From: Thalassotalea fonticola
GTDB lineage: Bacteria; Pseudomonadota; Gammaproteobacteria; Enterobacterales; Alteromonadaceae
DNA: 64,000 nt
Assembly: GCF_032911225.1 (NCBI RefSeq)
Contig: NZ_CP136600.1
Coordinates: forward strand, 4,154,001 to 4,218,000
Direction of reading: 5' to 3'
Below are positions 26,956-36,209 of this stretch, in pieces. The notes below the pieces were generated by a model. It made no database searches and was not told the origin of the DNA. It was given only the letters and a program-made list of their open reading frames with translations. A program made the translations under genes and the position numbers. Position 1 is the stretch's first letter; the number at the start of each line of letters is the position of its first letter.

Positions 26956-29634
26956 CTAAGGTGTTGCGATCTTCACATTGTCAACTCGATAAACTGCGCC
27001 TTCACCAGAGCCCCATGCAGGGAAAATCATAAGCACATCGATTTCGCTTACATCTAGCCCTGCATCGTATAAACTTTGTAGAGAAAAAGTATAGGTTTGC
27101 CAAACGCCTGCAATAGGTGCTGCGCCTTCAAGGCTGTCGGTTACTGGCAATTCAACCTCGGTAGTCGCATCACCACTTTCAATTTTGAAAATCCACTCTG
27201 CACTTGCATCATTAGGAGCAGTAACCACTTTCATTTCAAACTGCACTACGCCTGTGCTTAATAATGCCGATGCGTCATATGGAACCCCGCCTGCATTATG
27301 ACCTTCGCGAGATGTTATACCCATTACCGTTGCGGTCTCGCCAATAACAAATTCAGCGGTATTGCCGTGTTCTGCGTCATCAGTTTCAACTGTTGGTGTT
27401 GAACCCGCACAACAATCCCAAATTACCCAGCCAGTTGTAGCAGCTTCTTCAAATAAGGTTATGCCAGAAGCTGTTGGTGTATTTGGGGTATTCGCAGCAC
27501 TTGGTGAGTAAATTTTGGCATTATCAACACGATAAACTGCACCGTCACCTGTGTCCCAAGCTGGAAATATCATGATGACGTCAATGGCACTAATATCTAG
27601 CCCCGCAGTTTGTAAATCAGATAATTTGAATGTATAGGTTTGCCATACACCGGTAGCAGGTGCTACGCCTTCATCACTATCGGTAATTGGAATTTCGACA
27701 GCTTCTGTTGTGCCATTACTCTCAATTTTAAACATCCAGGTAGAGCTTGCATCATTCGGTGCAGTTACCACGTTCATATCAAATTGCACAACACCATCGG
27801 TTAATAATGCTGATGCATCAAATGAAATTTCAGAACCATCTTCTGGTTTGAAACCCATTACCGTAGCGGTCGCGCCGATAGAAAATTCAACTGTTAAACC
27901 ATGCGCATCATCATCAAACTCTTCGGTTGGAGTAGAACCGCCACAACAATCCCATGGGGCCCAATCAGCATTGGCTTCATCTTCAAACAATACTAACTCT
28001 GGTAAACTGCCCGCGCCTTCTTGCGAAATTTCTACGTTATCAACAAGGTAAACTGCACCTTCACCGGTACCCCAAGCAGGGAATATCATTAATACGTCAA
28101 TCGCAGACAGGTCTAAGCCTTCATTGGCAAGAACCGATAAATCAAAGGTATAACTCTGCCATTCTCCAACGGTAGGTGCTACGCCTTCATTACTGTCGGT
28201 AAATGGCAATTCAGCAGCCGTGGTACCATCACCACTTTCAATTTTGAACATCCAGGTAGATGATGCATCTGCAGGTGCTGTTACTACTTTAATATCAAAT
28301 TTAACGCTGCCTGTATCAATCATAGGTGATGCATCAAAAGGCCCACTGCCTTCTACGCCATGACCTTCACGTGTGGTATAACCCATTACTGTAGGCTCTG
28401 CACCAATAATAAATTCTGATACCGCGCCATGAGCAGGATCATCATCTGTTACAACCACTGGCTCTGAACCGCCACAACAATCCCACATTTGCCACAATGG
28501 GTTTTCAGCATCTTCAAAAATGGTAAGGTTAACCGGAATACCAGTAGATGGAGGAGAAGGAATTGGTGCTAAACCTGGTACTAATGTATCTTCATCTTTA
28601 TAACCGGCGCGAATGGTTTCACAACCTTTACCGGTATCAGGGTCAATAACACATTCATAAACACGCACATAATCAATTGCAAAGGTTTGACCGTTGGCAA
28701 ATGCAGCAGCGTCTACACCACCATCATTTACGTTTTCAGCCCAATCACCACCAACGGCTAAATTAAGCAGCAGATGAAAGTCTTGGTCGAAAGGGGAGTT
28801 ATCCCAATGAGTTTCCAACTCACCGCTAATAATGTCATGGTATTCACTGTACCAACCTCGGTGAGCCAAGCCTACAGCCTGTTCTTTTGAGTTGTATCTT
28901 ACCTCTGACGCCATTTGTGTTTGGTACAAATAACCGTCAACATACCAGCGCATTTCACCTTCTTGCCATTCTATCGCATAGGTGTGGAAATCATCGGCTG
29001 GGTTAACGCCCTCTGGGAGTGAATACTCTTTGCCAGACCAAATGTCATGTTCACCATAGTGTAACGTACCTACTACTTTTGATTCGGTAACGCCTTCATC
29101 ATCAATAGTTTTAAGGTTAACCGCTTCTAGAATATCGATTTCACCAGAATCTGGCCAACCGCCATAAACGTTATCGGTTGGTAACATCCAAAATGCCGGG
29201 TGAGAGCCTTGACCAAATGGTAATTTGGCGCGCATTTCAAAACGTCCGTACTTCCAATCACCTAAGTTTTGAGTATTTAAGCGAGCTGATGTATAAGCTT
29301 TTTCAGTGGTGTCTTCAGCTGGCAATGCAACAATATTTAAAATGCCGTCAGCTACAAATGAGTTTTCAGCACTGTCGGTGTAACATTGCTGCTCTTCGTT
29401 ACCGCCACCATTACAATTAATTTCATGGAACCATTTGCTTGAGTCAATCTTGTCACCGTCAAATTCATCATTCCATACCATTTGCCAGTCATTTACTGGT
29501 ACCGTGGTATCTATTGATTCAAAATCAGTATCGGTATTGGTTTCCTCACAGCCTGAAAGGCCTAAGGCTACTGATATACCAATTAAACTTGCAATTGCGC
29601 GGGACTTGCGTTTAGCGCTACCTATTGTAGTCAT
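26956..29634 (-). CDS. GH16 laminarinase lipoprotein with three WDCC carbohydrate-binding-like modules
   Basis: 892 residues; lipoprotein signal with Cys 29 (LGLSGC); strong ribosome site GGGGAGAG before ATG 29634. The GH16 domain spans ~50-355 with catalytic E165-I-D167-I-L-E170 and the closing LLNLAVGGDW and IDYVRVYEC. After a Pro-rich spacer come three WDCC modules (~375-540, ~545-710, ~722-892; WDCC at about residues 382, 561 and 739), each ending FPAWGTG or similar then A.Y.VDN. These are the same module type as the four in the non-catalytic lipoprotein at 6565-11052. Predicted as an outer-membrane endo-beta-1,3-glucanase feeding the TonB receptor encoded 125 bases downstream. Its GH16 domain is closely similar to that of the 3289-6306 protein (both have NCNGGGN.E.QCYT), so they are probably paralogues. 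Confidence 0.92.
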   Translation of the reverse strand: MTTIGSAKRKSRAIASLIGISVALGLSGCEETNTDTDFESIDTTVPVNDWQMVWNDEFDGDKIDSSKWFHEINCNGGGNEEQQCYTDSAENSFVADGILNIVALPAEDTTEKAYTSARLNTQNLGDWKYGRFEMRAKLPFGQGSHPAFWMLPTDNVYGGWPDSGEIDILEAVNLKTIDDEGVTESKVVGTLHYGEHDIWSGKEYSLPEGVNPADDFHTYAIEWQEGEMRWYVDGYLYQTQMASEVRYNSKEQAVGLAHRGWYSEYHDIISGELETHWDNSPFDQDFHLLLNLAVGGDWAENVNDGGVDAAAFANGQTFAIDYVRVYECVIDPDTGKGCETIRAGYKDEDTLVPGLAPIPSPPSTGIPVNLTIFEDAENPLWQMWDCCGGSEPVVVTDDDPAHGAVSEFIIGAEPTVMGYTTREGHGVEGSGPFDASPMIDTGSVKFDIKVVTAPADASSTWMFKIESGDGTTAAELPFTDSNEGVAPTVGEWQSYTFDLSVLANEGLDLSAIDVLMIFPAWGTGEGAVYLVDNVEISQEGAGSLPELVLFEDEANADWAPWDCCGGSTPTEEFDDDAHGLTVEFSIGATATVMGFKPEDGSEISFDASALLTDGVVQFDMNVVTAPNDASSTWMFKIESNGTTEAVEIPITDSDEGVAPATGVWQTYTFKLSDLQTAGLDISAIDVIMIFPAWDTGDGAVYRVDNAKIYSPSAANTPNTPTASGITLFEEAATTGWVIWDCCAGSTPTVETDDAEHGNTAEFVIGETATVMGITSREGHNAGGVPYDASALLSTGVVQFEMKVVTAPNDASAEWIFKIESGDATTEVELPVTDSLEGAAPIAGVWQTYTFSLQSLYDAGLDVSEIDVLMIFPAWGSGEGAVYRVDNVKIATP

Positions 29635-30021
29635 GTTCTCTCCCCTAGAGATATCCTAATTCAGTATTTATAACCATTCTTATGCTGAATGTTCCTTGGT
29701 TTTACTTTAAACCAACCATGTAAATATAAATACGATCGTAAACAAAATGTAAATGCCTGAGTATAGTGTTAGCACAAGAATTTAATGATTAGCATTGAAA
29801 TGCGGTCAGGTGGATTAGTGCAAAGCTGAAATGGACAAAATGGCAAAGTTTTCTGTTTTTATTAGCGTTTTTCTAGTTAAAAAATCTCGGTTGCAAGCAG
29901 CTAAAACAGTGATTTATATAACCCGTAGTACTTCTTATCGCAAGCCAAGTCCGCTTTAACTTGTTTTGATTGAGTTTCATTTCTCTTAGCTTATTGTCAG
30001 CTTATACAAGTACTGTCTTAC
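29635..30021. promoter_or_regulatory. Divergent regulatory region between GH16-WDCC and phosphorylase genes
   Basis: About 390 bases before the GH16 relic. It must contain the leftward GH16 promoter. A perfect 10-base palindrome TACGATCGTA lies at 29731-29740, about 97 bases upstream of the GH16 start and is a candidate operator. Nothing else is clear. Confidence 0.4.
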
Positions 30022-30165
30022 TCAGCGATTTTGAATCTAGCCGTTGAAGGTATGTGGGGGAGGGCCAGTGGTCCAATCGACATTAGTATATTTCCGGTAA
30101 GAATGGAAGTTGACTACGTTCGAGTCTATGAAAAACAAAATAAAAATAACATTGAGAAAATATAG
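30022..30165 (+). pseudogene. Decayed 3' end of a GH16 laminarinase gene
   Basis: The forward frame through 30028-30165 reads ILNLAVEGMWGRASGPIDIS and then IFPVRMEVDYVRVYEKQ, ending at TAG 30163-30165. LNLAVxGxWG...IFPxxMEVDYVRVYE is the conserved C-terminal end of GH16 beta-1,3-glucanases; the same pattern closes the intact GH16 proteins here. There is no catalytic part, no start codon with a ribosome site, and upstream sequence shows no further GH16 similarity, so this is a remnant left by deletion or rearrangement. It reads towards the phosphorylase gene, ending 84 bases before it, as a former GH16 gene would if once in the same operon. Confidence 0.8.
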
Positions 30166-30249
30166 AACAAGTATCAGCCAATGCTGCTGAACTGTTTTAA
30201 ATTTGCATTTATCAATATAAACATGCCTGAAACTTAGGCGGGAAAGAAC

Positions 30250-33200
30250 ATGAATATTAGTAACAAAAAAGAATTTGAAGTAGCGGGTGAGTTCGTCACA
30301 TTAGCGGGTGAACGATACTATGCTATTCGCAATATGGATAAAATGGACCCATTTTTTATCAGCGTGATCTCAAATAGCGACCATTGGTTATTTGTCTCTT
30401 CAACTGGCGGCTTGACAGCTGGCCGAGTATCTCCAGAAACTGCGTTATTTCCTTATGTGACCGTTGACAAAATACACGAAAGTAATCTTCATACCGGTAG
30501 CAAAACTCTGTTCAAAGTAGAAAAGCAAGGTCAAACAATTTATTGGGAACCGTTCAATCGCGAGCACGACAAAAGCTTTAATTTAACTCGTAATATTTAT
30601 AAAAATGTTTTAGGTAACAAACTTTGCTTTGAAGAAATAAATCACGATTTAAACTTAACGTTTCGTTATACCTGGCTAACGAGCGATCAATACGGCTTTG
30701 TGCGTAAATGTGAGTTAGTTAACAGCGCCAGCGACGATGTTTCGCTTGAATTAATTGATGGACTGCAAAATATTTTACCTGCTGGTACACCGCGTTTTAC
30801 CCAAACCAATTCAAGTAATTTAGTCGATGCCTATAAGTGGAGTGAAGTTGATGCACAAACTGGTTTAGCCTTTTTTACATTGTTTTCAGGTATCACCGAC
30901 AGAGCAGAGCCTTGTGAGTCATTAAAAGCGAATACTGTGTTTTGTTTAGGATTAGATAATGCCAAAGTGCTGCTTTCTAATGAACAACTTGAGGATTTTC
31001 GTGCCGGTGAAGTAATAAGCTCTGAAGATCATAAACGCGGTATTAGAGGTGCATATCTAGTTAATACTGAGATAACACTTGCTGCTGGGGCAACGCAAAG
31101 CTGGCAGTTGGTCGCCAATGTAGAGTTAAGCCAAGGGCAAGCGGTTGCGATTAGACAAAAATTAAAAGAGAGCCGTTCGAACTCTGGTGAATTCGCCAAC
31201 GATATCGAAAATACAATCAGTCAAGGCAGTGATGATTTGGCGCGTATTATGGCATCAGGTGATGCCTTTCAACTTACCGGCGAAGAACATGTGGCAGTAC
31301 ATCATTATGCTAACGTGCAATTTAATTTGCTACGTGGCGGTGCGTTTGATGATCAGTATACGGTTTCTTCGAAAGATTTTTCTCAAACCATTAGTTTATT
31401 TAACAGTGATGTATACCTACGTCATCAAGCTATGCTTTTGGCACTGCCAGAAAAAATAGGCTTTGCTGAACTATTAGCTACCATCAAAGAGCAAAATGAT
31501 GCGCAATTAGAGCGTCTTTGTTATGAATATTTACCAATTTCATTCGGTCGTCGCCATGGTGATCCAAGTCGTCCGTGGAATCAATTTGCGATAAAGCTGG
31601 TTGATGAGCACAACAATAAACTACTTACTTATCAAGGTAATTGGCGCGACATTTTTCAAAATTGGGAAGCGCTAACGTTTAGCTATCCTGAGTTTATTGA
31701 GAATGTGATCAGCAAATTTGTGAATGCATCAACTATCGACGGTTATAACCCATATCGAATTACCAAAGAAGGTATTGACTGGGAAGTGGAAGATGAGAGT
31801 GATCCATGGAGTTATATCGGCTATTGGGGTGATCATCAGATCATCTATTTGCAGAAAATGCTCGAGCTTTCTCAGCAATTTCATCCATCGCGTTTGACCG
31901 AGTTACTGAGAAACCCAATATTCAGTTATGCCAATGTGCCTTATAGAATCAAGCCGTTTGCAGACTTGCTTGAAAATGCAAAAGACACCGTTACTTATGA
32001 CGATGATCTAGCAATGCGGATAGAACAACTGGTTGAAAAGGTTGGCGCTGATGGCAAATTAATCCAAGATCAAAATGATAATGTTTATCTGGTAAATTTA
32101 TTTGAAAAATTACTGGTAACGTTACTTTCTAAATTAGGGAATTTTGTTGTTGATGGTGGTATTTGGTTAAACACCCAACGCCCAGAGTGGAATGATGCCA
32201 ATAACGCTTTAGTTGGTCAGGGTTTATCTATGGTGACCTTGTCTTATTTACGTCGTTATATTTGTTTCTTACAAGAACTTATCAGTAACGAATCTGATTC
32301 AATCGCCATTTCAACAGAAGTGAGCCAGTGGTTTGCTGAAACTGCTGAAGCTTTGGCTAAATTACGTCCTTTACTTGGCTCTACTGCGATTGGTGCCGAG
32401 CAGCGTTATTTGAGCATTGCTGAACTTGGTAACGCCGCCAGCAGATATCGTCAAACGGTTTATCAACAAGAGACGTTTTCTGGGCAAGTTTCTGAGCCTA
32501 TCAACGCCATCAAGTCTATGCTTGCAGATGCTTTAGCGGCAATAGATCATACCGTGTTGGTAAACCAGCGTGATGATGGCTTATACAACGCTTATAACTT
32601 GTTAGACATACAGACCGAATCAATGAATATTGACAGTTTGTACCCAATGCTTGAGGGCCAGGTTGCCGCTCTAAGTGCTGGTACTCTTTCACCGAAGGAA
32701 GTGATATCTGTTGTCGAGTCTTTATTTGCAAGTGATGTTTATCGGGCTGATCAACAGACCTTTATGTTGTACCCCGATCGTCAACTGCCGAGCTTTTTAG
32801 AAAAAAATACCATTGCCGAAGAGCAGTTTTACCAGTTACCAGTTTTACCAGAAATGCTAGCATTAAACGATAAACGTATCGTCGAACAAGATGTTGATGG
32901 CACATTACGGTTTAACGCAGAATTTGGTAATGCCAGCGACTTAGCAGTACAAATAGATTTGTTGGCGGTTGATTATGGCGAGCAACTTGTTAGCTGTAAA
33001 ACCGAAATACTCGATCTTTATGAGTCAGTATTTAATCATCAGGAATTTACCGGCCGCTCAGGCGGTATGTTTGGTTTTGAAGGTTTAGGTTGTATCTACT
33101 GGCATATGGTTGCCAAGCTGTTACTAGCCGTTGAAGAAAACGTCTTTAATGCCATTGCACAAGGTGAACCAGAAGCTGTATGTCATAAATTAGCTCAGCT

Positions 33201-33711
33201 TTATTATGCCGTGCGCGAAGGCATTGGCTTTAATAAAACGCCAGCTGAGTATGGTGCATTTCCAACTGACCCTTATTCGCATACGCCAAAACACGCAGGT
33301 GCCCAGCAACCAGGAATGACCGGCCAGGTTAAAGAAGAAATACTTGCTCGTTACGGTGAGTTTGGTATTCGAGTTGATAACGGTTGTGTGCAATTTATGC
33401 CTTACTTGCTGCGCAAATGTGAGTTTTTAAGCAAGCCGGACATATTCCGTTATTTAGATGTGAGCAATAACTGGCAAGAACTGCCAATAGCCGCGCAAAG
33501 TTTAGCGTTTACCTGGTGCCAGGTTCCAATCGTTTATCGCCTTGATGACAATTGCCAGCCATCAATAATCGTTAGCTTTAACGATGGTACCGAGCAAGTA
33601 ATTCCGCAATTGGCACTGCCGGAAAATTTGAGTTCTGAGTTGTTTGCTAAAAATGGCTGTATACAACAACTTACTCTAGTACTAGGTAGCAAGCAATTGT
33701 TTGCAGAATAG
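30250..33711 (+). CDS. GH94-like glycoside phosphorylase, GH149/GH161 type (beta-1,3-oligoglucan phosphorylase)
   Basis: 1,153 residues, cytoplasmic (no signal peptide), ribosome site GGCGGGAAAG before ATG 30250. The order of regions follows the cellobiose-phosphorylase-like fold: N-terminal beta-sandwich (~1-290), linker helices, then an (alpha/alpha)6 barrel with PEWNDANNALVG, where D649 matches the general-acid Asp of the GH94 family motif (WND). The great length and the sequence SFGRRHGDPSRPWNQF fit the beta-1,3-oligoglucan phosphorylase families GH149 and GH161 better than GH94 itself (~800 residues); I cannot separate the two by eye. Expected reaction: (beta-1,3-glucosyl)n + phosphate giving alpha-glucose 1-phosphate + (n-1). 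This saves ATP when imported laminarin oligosaccharides are used. A terminator hairpin follows at 33773-33816. Confidence 0.85.
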   Translation: MNISNKKEFEVAGEFVTLAGERYYAIRNMDKMDPFFISVISNSDHWLFVSSTGGLTAGRVSPETALFPYVTVDKIHESNLHTGSKTLFKVEKQGQTIYWEPFNREHDKSFNLTRNIYKNVLGNKLCFEEINHDLNLTFRYTWLTSDQYGFVRKCELVNSASDDVSLELIDGLQNILPAGTPRFTQTNSSNLVDAYKWSEVDAQTGLAFFTLFSGITDRAEPCESLKANTVFCLGLDNAKVLLSNEQLEDFRAGEVISSEDHKRGIRGAYLVNTEITLAAGATQSWQLVANVELSQGQAVAIRQKLKESRSNSGEFANDIENTISQGSDDLARIMASGDAFQLTGEEHVAVHHYANVQFNLLRGGAFDDQYTVSSKDFSQTISLFNSDVYLRHQAMLLALPEKIGFAELLATIKEQNDAQLERLCYEYLPISFGRRHGDPSRPWNQFAIKLVDEHNNKLLTYQGNWRDIFQNWEALTFSYPEFIENVISKFVNASTIDGYNPYRITKEGIDWEVEDESDPWSYIGYWGDHQIIYLQKMLELSQQFHPSRLTELLRNPIFSYANVPYRIKPFADLLENAKDTVTYDDDLAMRIEQLVEKVGADGKLIQDQNDNVYLVNLFEKLLVTLLSKLGNFVVDGGIWLNTQRPEWNDANNALVGQGLSMVTLSYLRRYICFLQELISNESDSIAISTEVSQWFAETAEALAKLRPLLGSTAIGAEQRYLSIAELGNAASRYRQTVYQQETFSGQVSEPINAIKSMLADALAAIDHTVLVNQRDDGLYNAYNLLDIQTESMNIDSLYPMLEGQVAALSAGTLSPKEVISVVESLFASDVYRADQQTFMLYPDRQLPSFLEKNTIAEEQFYQLPVLPEMLALNDKRIVEQDVDGTLRFNAEFGNASDLAVQIDLLAVDYGEQLVSCKTEILDLYESVFNHQEFTGRSGGMFGFEGLGCIYWHMVAKLLLAVEENVFNAIAQGEPEAVCHKLAQLYYAVREGIGFNKTPAEYGAFPTDPYSHTPKHAGAQQPGMTGQVKEEILARYGEFGIRVDNGCVQFMPYLLRKCEFLSKPDIFRYLDVSNNWQELPIAAQSLAFTWCQVPIVYRLDDNCQPSIIVSFNDGTEQVIPQLALPENLSSELFAKNGCIQQLTLVLGSKQLFAE

Positions 33712-33772
33712 TTACAGGTATCTGTTTGTTGTAAACAATAAAAACTCGTTAATTACATATTGAACGGAAGAT

Positions 33773-33826
33773 AAACCTGTCGAGACACCTTATAACTAAA
33801 TGTCTTTGGCAGGTTTTAATTTTAAA
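33773..33826 (+). terminator. Terminator after the phosphorylase gene
   Basis: Stem AAACCTG (33773-33779) / CAGGTTT (33810-33816) with an inner AGACA/TGTCT pair, then a T-rich tail. It lies 60 bases past the stop and separates the phosphorylase from the GH17 gene. Confidence 0.65.
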
Positions 33827-33935
33827 AATTTAAGAAGTGATTAGCTGCGTGGCCTTGCATATTGGGCCTTGTAGGGTACAGATGAACAGCTGAAATATGT
33901 TTAATGCTGATAATAATAATGAAGGTGATAGAGAA

Positions 33936-34895
33936 ATGAACATAGTACATGGTAACGCAATTTGCTATTCAGGCTATCGAGAAGGGCAAAGCCCACGCGA
34001 AGGGGTTTACCCGACTTATGCAGAAATAAAGCAAGATTTACTCATTTTATCGCAGAACTGGAAATTTCTTCGACTTTACGACTGTGGACCTCATGCCGAA
34101 ATTGTACTGGACGTAATTGAGTCGGAATGCTTTGATTTTAAGGTAATGCTTGGTGTCGATATGGCTGCTGAAATGAGCAATCCTCATTGCCCATGGGGAG
34201 CCGACTTTAGTGAGCAAACGTTAAGTGATAATAGACAAGCTAATTGCGCTCAAGTTGATAAATTAATCGAATTGTCTAGTCGTTATACTGATATTGTGTT
34301 TTCGGTATCCGTGGGTAATGAAGCCAGTGTTGAGTGGACAGATCATATGGTTTCAGTTGATAGCTTGGTGAGTTACGTTCTTAAAATTAAAGACAGCATT
34401 AAGCAGCCAGTCACCTTTTGTGAAAATTATGTGCCTTGGACCTACAAGTTAGAGCCATTAGTTGCGGTGTTGGACTTCATTTCAATTCATACATACCCTG
34501 CCTGGGAATATCGCACTTTAGATGATGCCCTGGAATATACCAAACAAAATTATCATTCGGTTGCCCTGCATTACCCTGGTAAACCTGTTGTTATTACTGA
34601 AGCCGGTTGGACAACACAATCAAATGGTCGCGGCATTGAAACTTGGAATGCGTCGCAAGAGTTGCAAGCGAGCTATTATGAGCAATTGCTTGCCTGGACT
34701 AATGATGAAAAAATTCTCACTTTTGTGTTCGAGGCATTTGATGAGCCATGGAAAGGATCGCCGCACCCACAAGAGCCAGAAAAACATTGGGGGTTGTTTA
34801 CTGTTGATCGTAAGCCTAAATTAGTCATGGAAAGCCTTTACAATACAGAAGATCCTCTAGTTATCGCTAGTGAAGAATTAGCGGTTAGTTGTTAA
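33936..34895 (+). CDS. Cytoplasmic GH17 beta-1,3-glucanase / glucosyltransferase
   Basis: 319 residues from ATG 33936, chosen because GAAGGTGA lies about 8 bases upstream; the frame also has an ATG at 33897 without a ribosome site. The GH17 barrel is recognised by GNAICYSGYREGQSP at the start, SVGNE (acid/base E129), SIHTYPAWEY, VVITEAGW (nucleophile E222) and EAFDEPWKG. There is no signal peptide, so it works in the cytoplasm, beside the phosphorylase. Cytoplasmic GH17 enzymes of this type hydrolyse or rearrange beta-1,3-gluco-oligosaccharides; which of the two cannot be told here. It stands after a terminator, so it probably has its own promoter within 33830-33930. Confidence 0.9.
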   Translation: MNIVHGNAICYSGYREGQSPREGVYPTYAEIKQDLLILSQNWKFLRLYDCGPHAEIVLDVIESECFDFKVMLGVDMAAEMSNPHCPWGADFSEQTLSDNRQANCAQVDKLIELSSRYTDIVFSVSVGNEASVEWTDHMVSVDSLVSYVLKIKDSIKQPVTFCENYVPWTYKLEPLVAVLDFISIHTYPAWEYRTLDDALEYTKQNYHSVALHYPGKPVVITEAGWTTQSNGRGIETWNASQELQASYYEQLLAWTNDEKILTFVFEAFDEPWKGSPHPQEPEKHWGLFTVDRKPKLVMESLYNTEDPLVIASEELAVSC

Positions 34896-35056
34896 CTGCT
34901 TTAGTGTTTCTTAGCAGGTAAAGTATAGGATTACTATTTACTGGCATTAGCCAGTGAACTTAAGTACGATAAATTATTACCAGAAAATAATAGCAACTAA
35001 TTAATTTTAATTGCTATAACTGATTAAAAATAAAACTAGGCAGAGTAATATAATTA

Positions 35057-36205
35057 ATGCAGAACCAAATCGCTAATAATTCAAATTATCAATATTGGGT
35101 ACTACAGTTATCTTATTGGTTCTTTATTGCTTTACTTAGCCTATCTACATTAACAATTTGGTATGCACAATTTAATTGGGCAAATGTAGCCCATACATTT
35201 GTGCAATCGTTACTAGGGTTATTGCTGTCTTTACCTTTGTATTTTATGTTTATGAAATATTGGGAACATTCAGTAAGGCGAAGATTGAGTGTACTCATTT
35301 TAGGTGTACTAGTAACATCATTTGCCTGGACCATTGCTAGGATGCAAGCTTTTATCATGATGACGCCTGAATACGATATTTGGGTCGATTTTGGTGGTTG
35401 GTATTTTGGTAGTATCTTAGTTTTTTTGAGTTGGGCTGGATTAGTCCATGGTGCTAAGTATTATCAGTTATTGCAATTAGAACATCAGCATATGCTGCAA
35501 GCGGAAGCCGAAGTTAAAGAAGAGCTATTAAAGCGGATAAGTGCACAAACGATTGCCCGAGATGCGCAAATAAAGATGTTGCGTTATCAATTAAATCCGC
35601 ATTTTTTATGTAATACTCTAAATGCGATTAACTCGTTAATAGAAACAGAAGAGTCAACCATCGCGCAAAGCATGACAGTAAAATTAAGCAAATTCTTACG
35701 TTACTCTTTAGATCATAATCCCGATAATAAAATAGCCTTAAAGAATGAAATTAATGCGCTAAACTTATATTTAGACATTGAAAAAACTCGATTTGGCGAA
35801 CGATTAAAACTCGATTTTCAAATTGATAAACAGGCACAAGCGGCGAAAATACCAAGTTTGTTATTACAGCCAGTTATTGAAAATTCAATGAAACATGTTA
35901 TCGCTCAAAATGAAGACGGCGGAACGATAAGTTTAAAAGCTAAGGTCGTTGAACAGCAGTTAATTCTTGAAATGTCAGACACTGGCTCTGGGGTGAAAAT
36001 GGGGACAAGTAAGTTACAAATATCTCAAGGTCGAGGAGTCGGATTACGAAACATTGATGAACGTTTAAAAGTGCTTTATCAAAACAACTATTCTTTCGAA
36101 TTAAATATTTCAGCTGCTGGTGGTTTAAAAACTATTATTAAAATTCCTTATGAACCACAAACAGATTCATCCTTGAACCATTTGAACCAAGTAACACTGA
36201 GCTAA
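35057..36205 (+). CDS. LytS/YpdA-type membrane sensor histidine kinase
   Basis: 382 residues. Four membrane segments lie in ~15-150 (e.g. LLGLLLSLPLYFMFM, FGGWYFGSILVFLSWAGLV), followed by a short coiled coil (~150-175), the His_kinase motif LRYQLNPHFLCNTLNAINSLI with phospho-accepting H182, and a HATPase_c domain (LLLQPVIENSMKH as the N-box; DTGSGV and GVGLRNIDERL as G-boxes). There is no periplasmic sensor domain, so the signal is probably sensed at or in the membrane. The gene ends 4 bases before the LytTR regulator gene, so the two are co-transcribed and form a pair. It follows the GH17 gene by 161 bases; a role in glucan response is possible but unproved. Confidence 0.9.
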   Translation: MQNQIANNSNYQYWVLQLSYWFFIALLSLSTLTIWYAQFNWANVAHTFVQSLLGLLLSLPLYFMFMKYWEHSVRRRLSVLILGVLVTSFAWTIARMQAFIMMTPEYDIWVDFGGWYFGSILVFLSWAGLVHGAKYYQLLQLEHQHMLQAEAEVKEELLKRISAQTIARDAQIKMLRYQLNPHFLCNTLNAINSLIETEESTIAQSMTVKLSKFLRYSLDHNPDNKIALKNEINALNLYLDIEKTRFGERLKLDFQIDKQAQAAKIPSLLLQPVIENSMKHVIAQNEDGGTISLKAKVVEQQLILEMSDTGSGVKMGTSKLQISQGRGVGLRNIDERLKVLYQNNYSFELNISAAGGLKTIIKIPYEPQTDSSLNHLNQVTLS

Positions 36206-36209
36206 TTTT

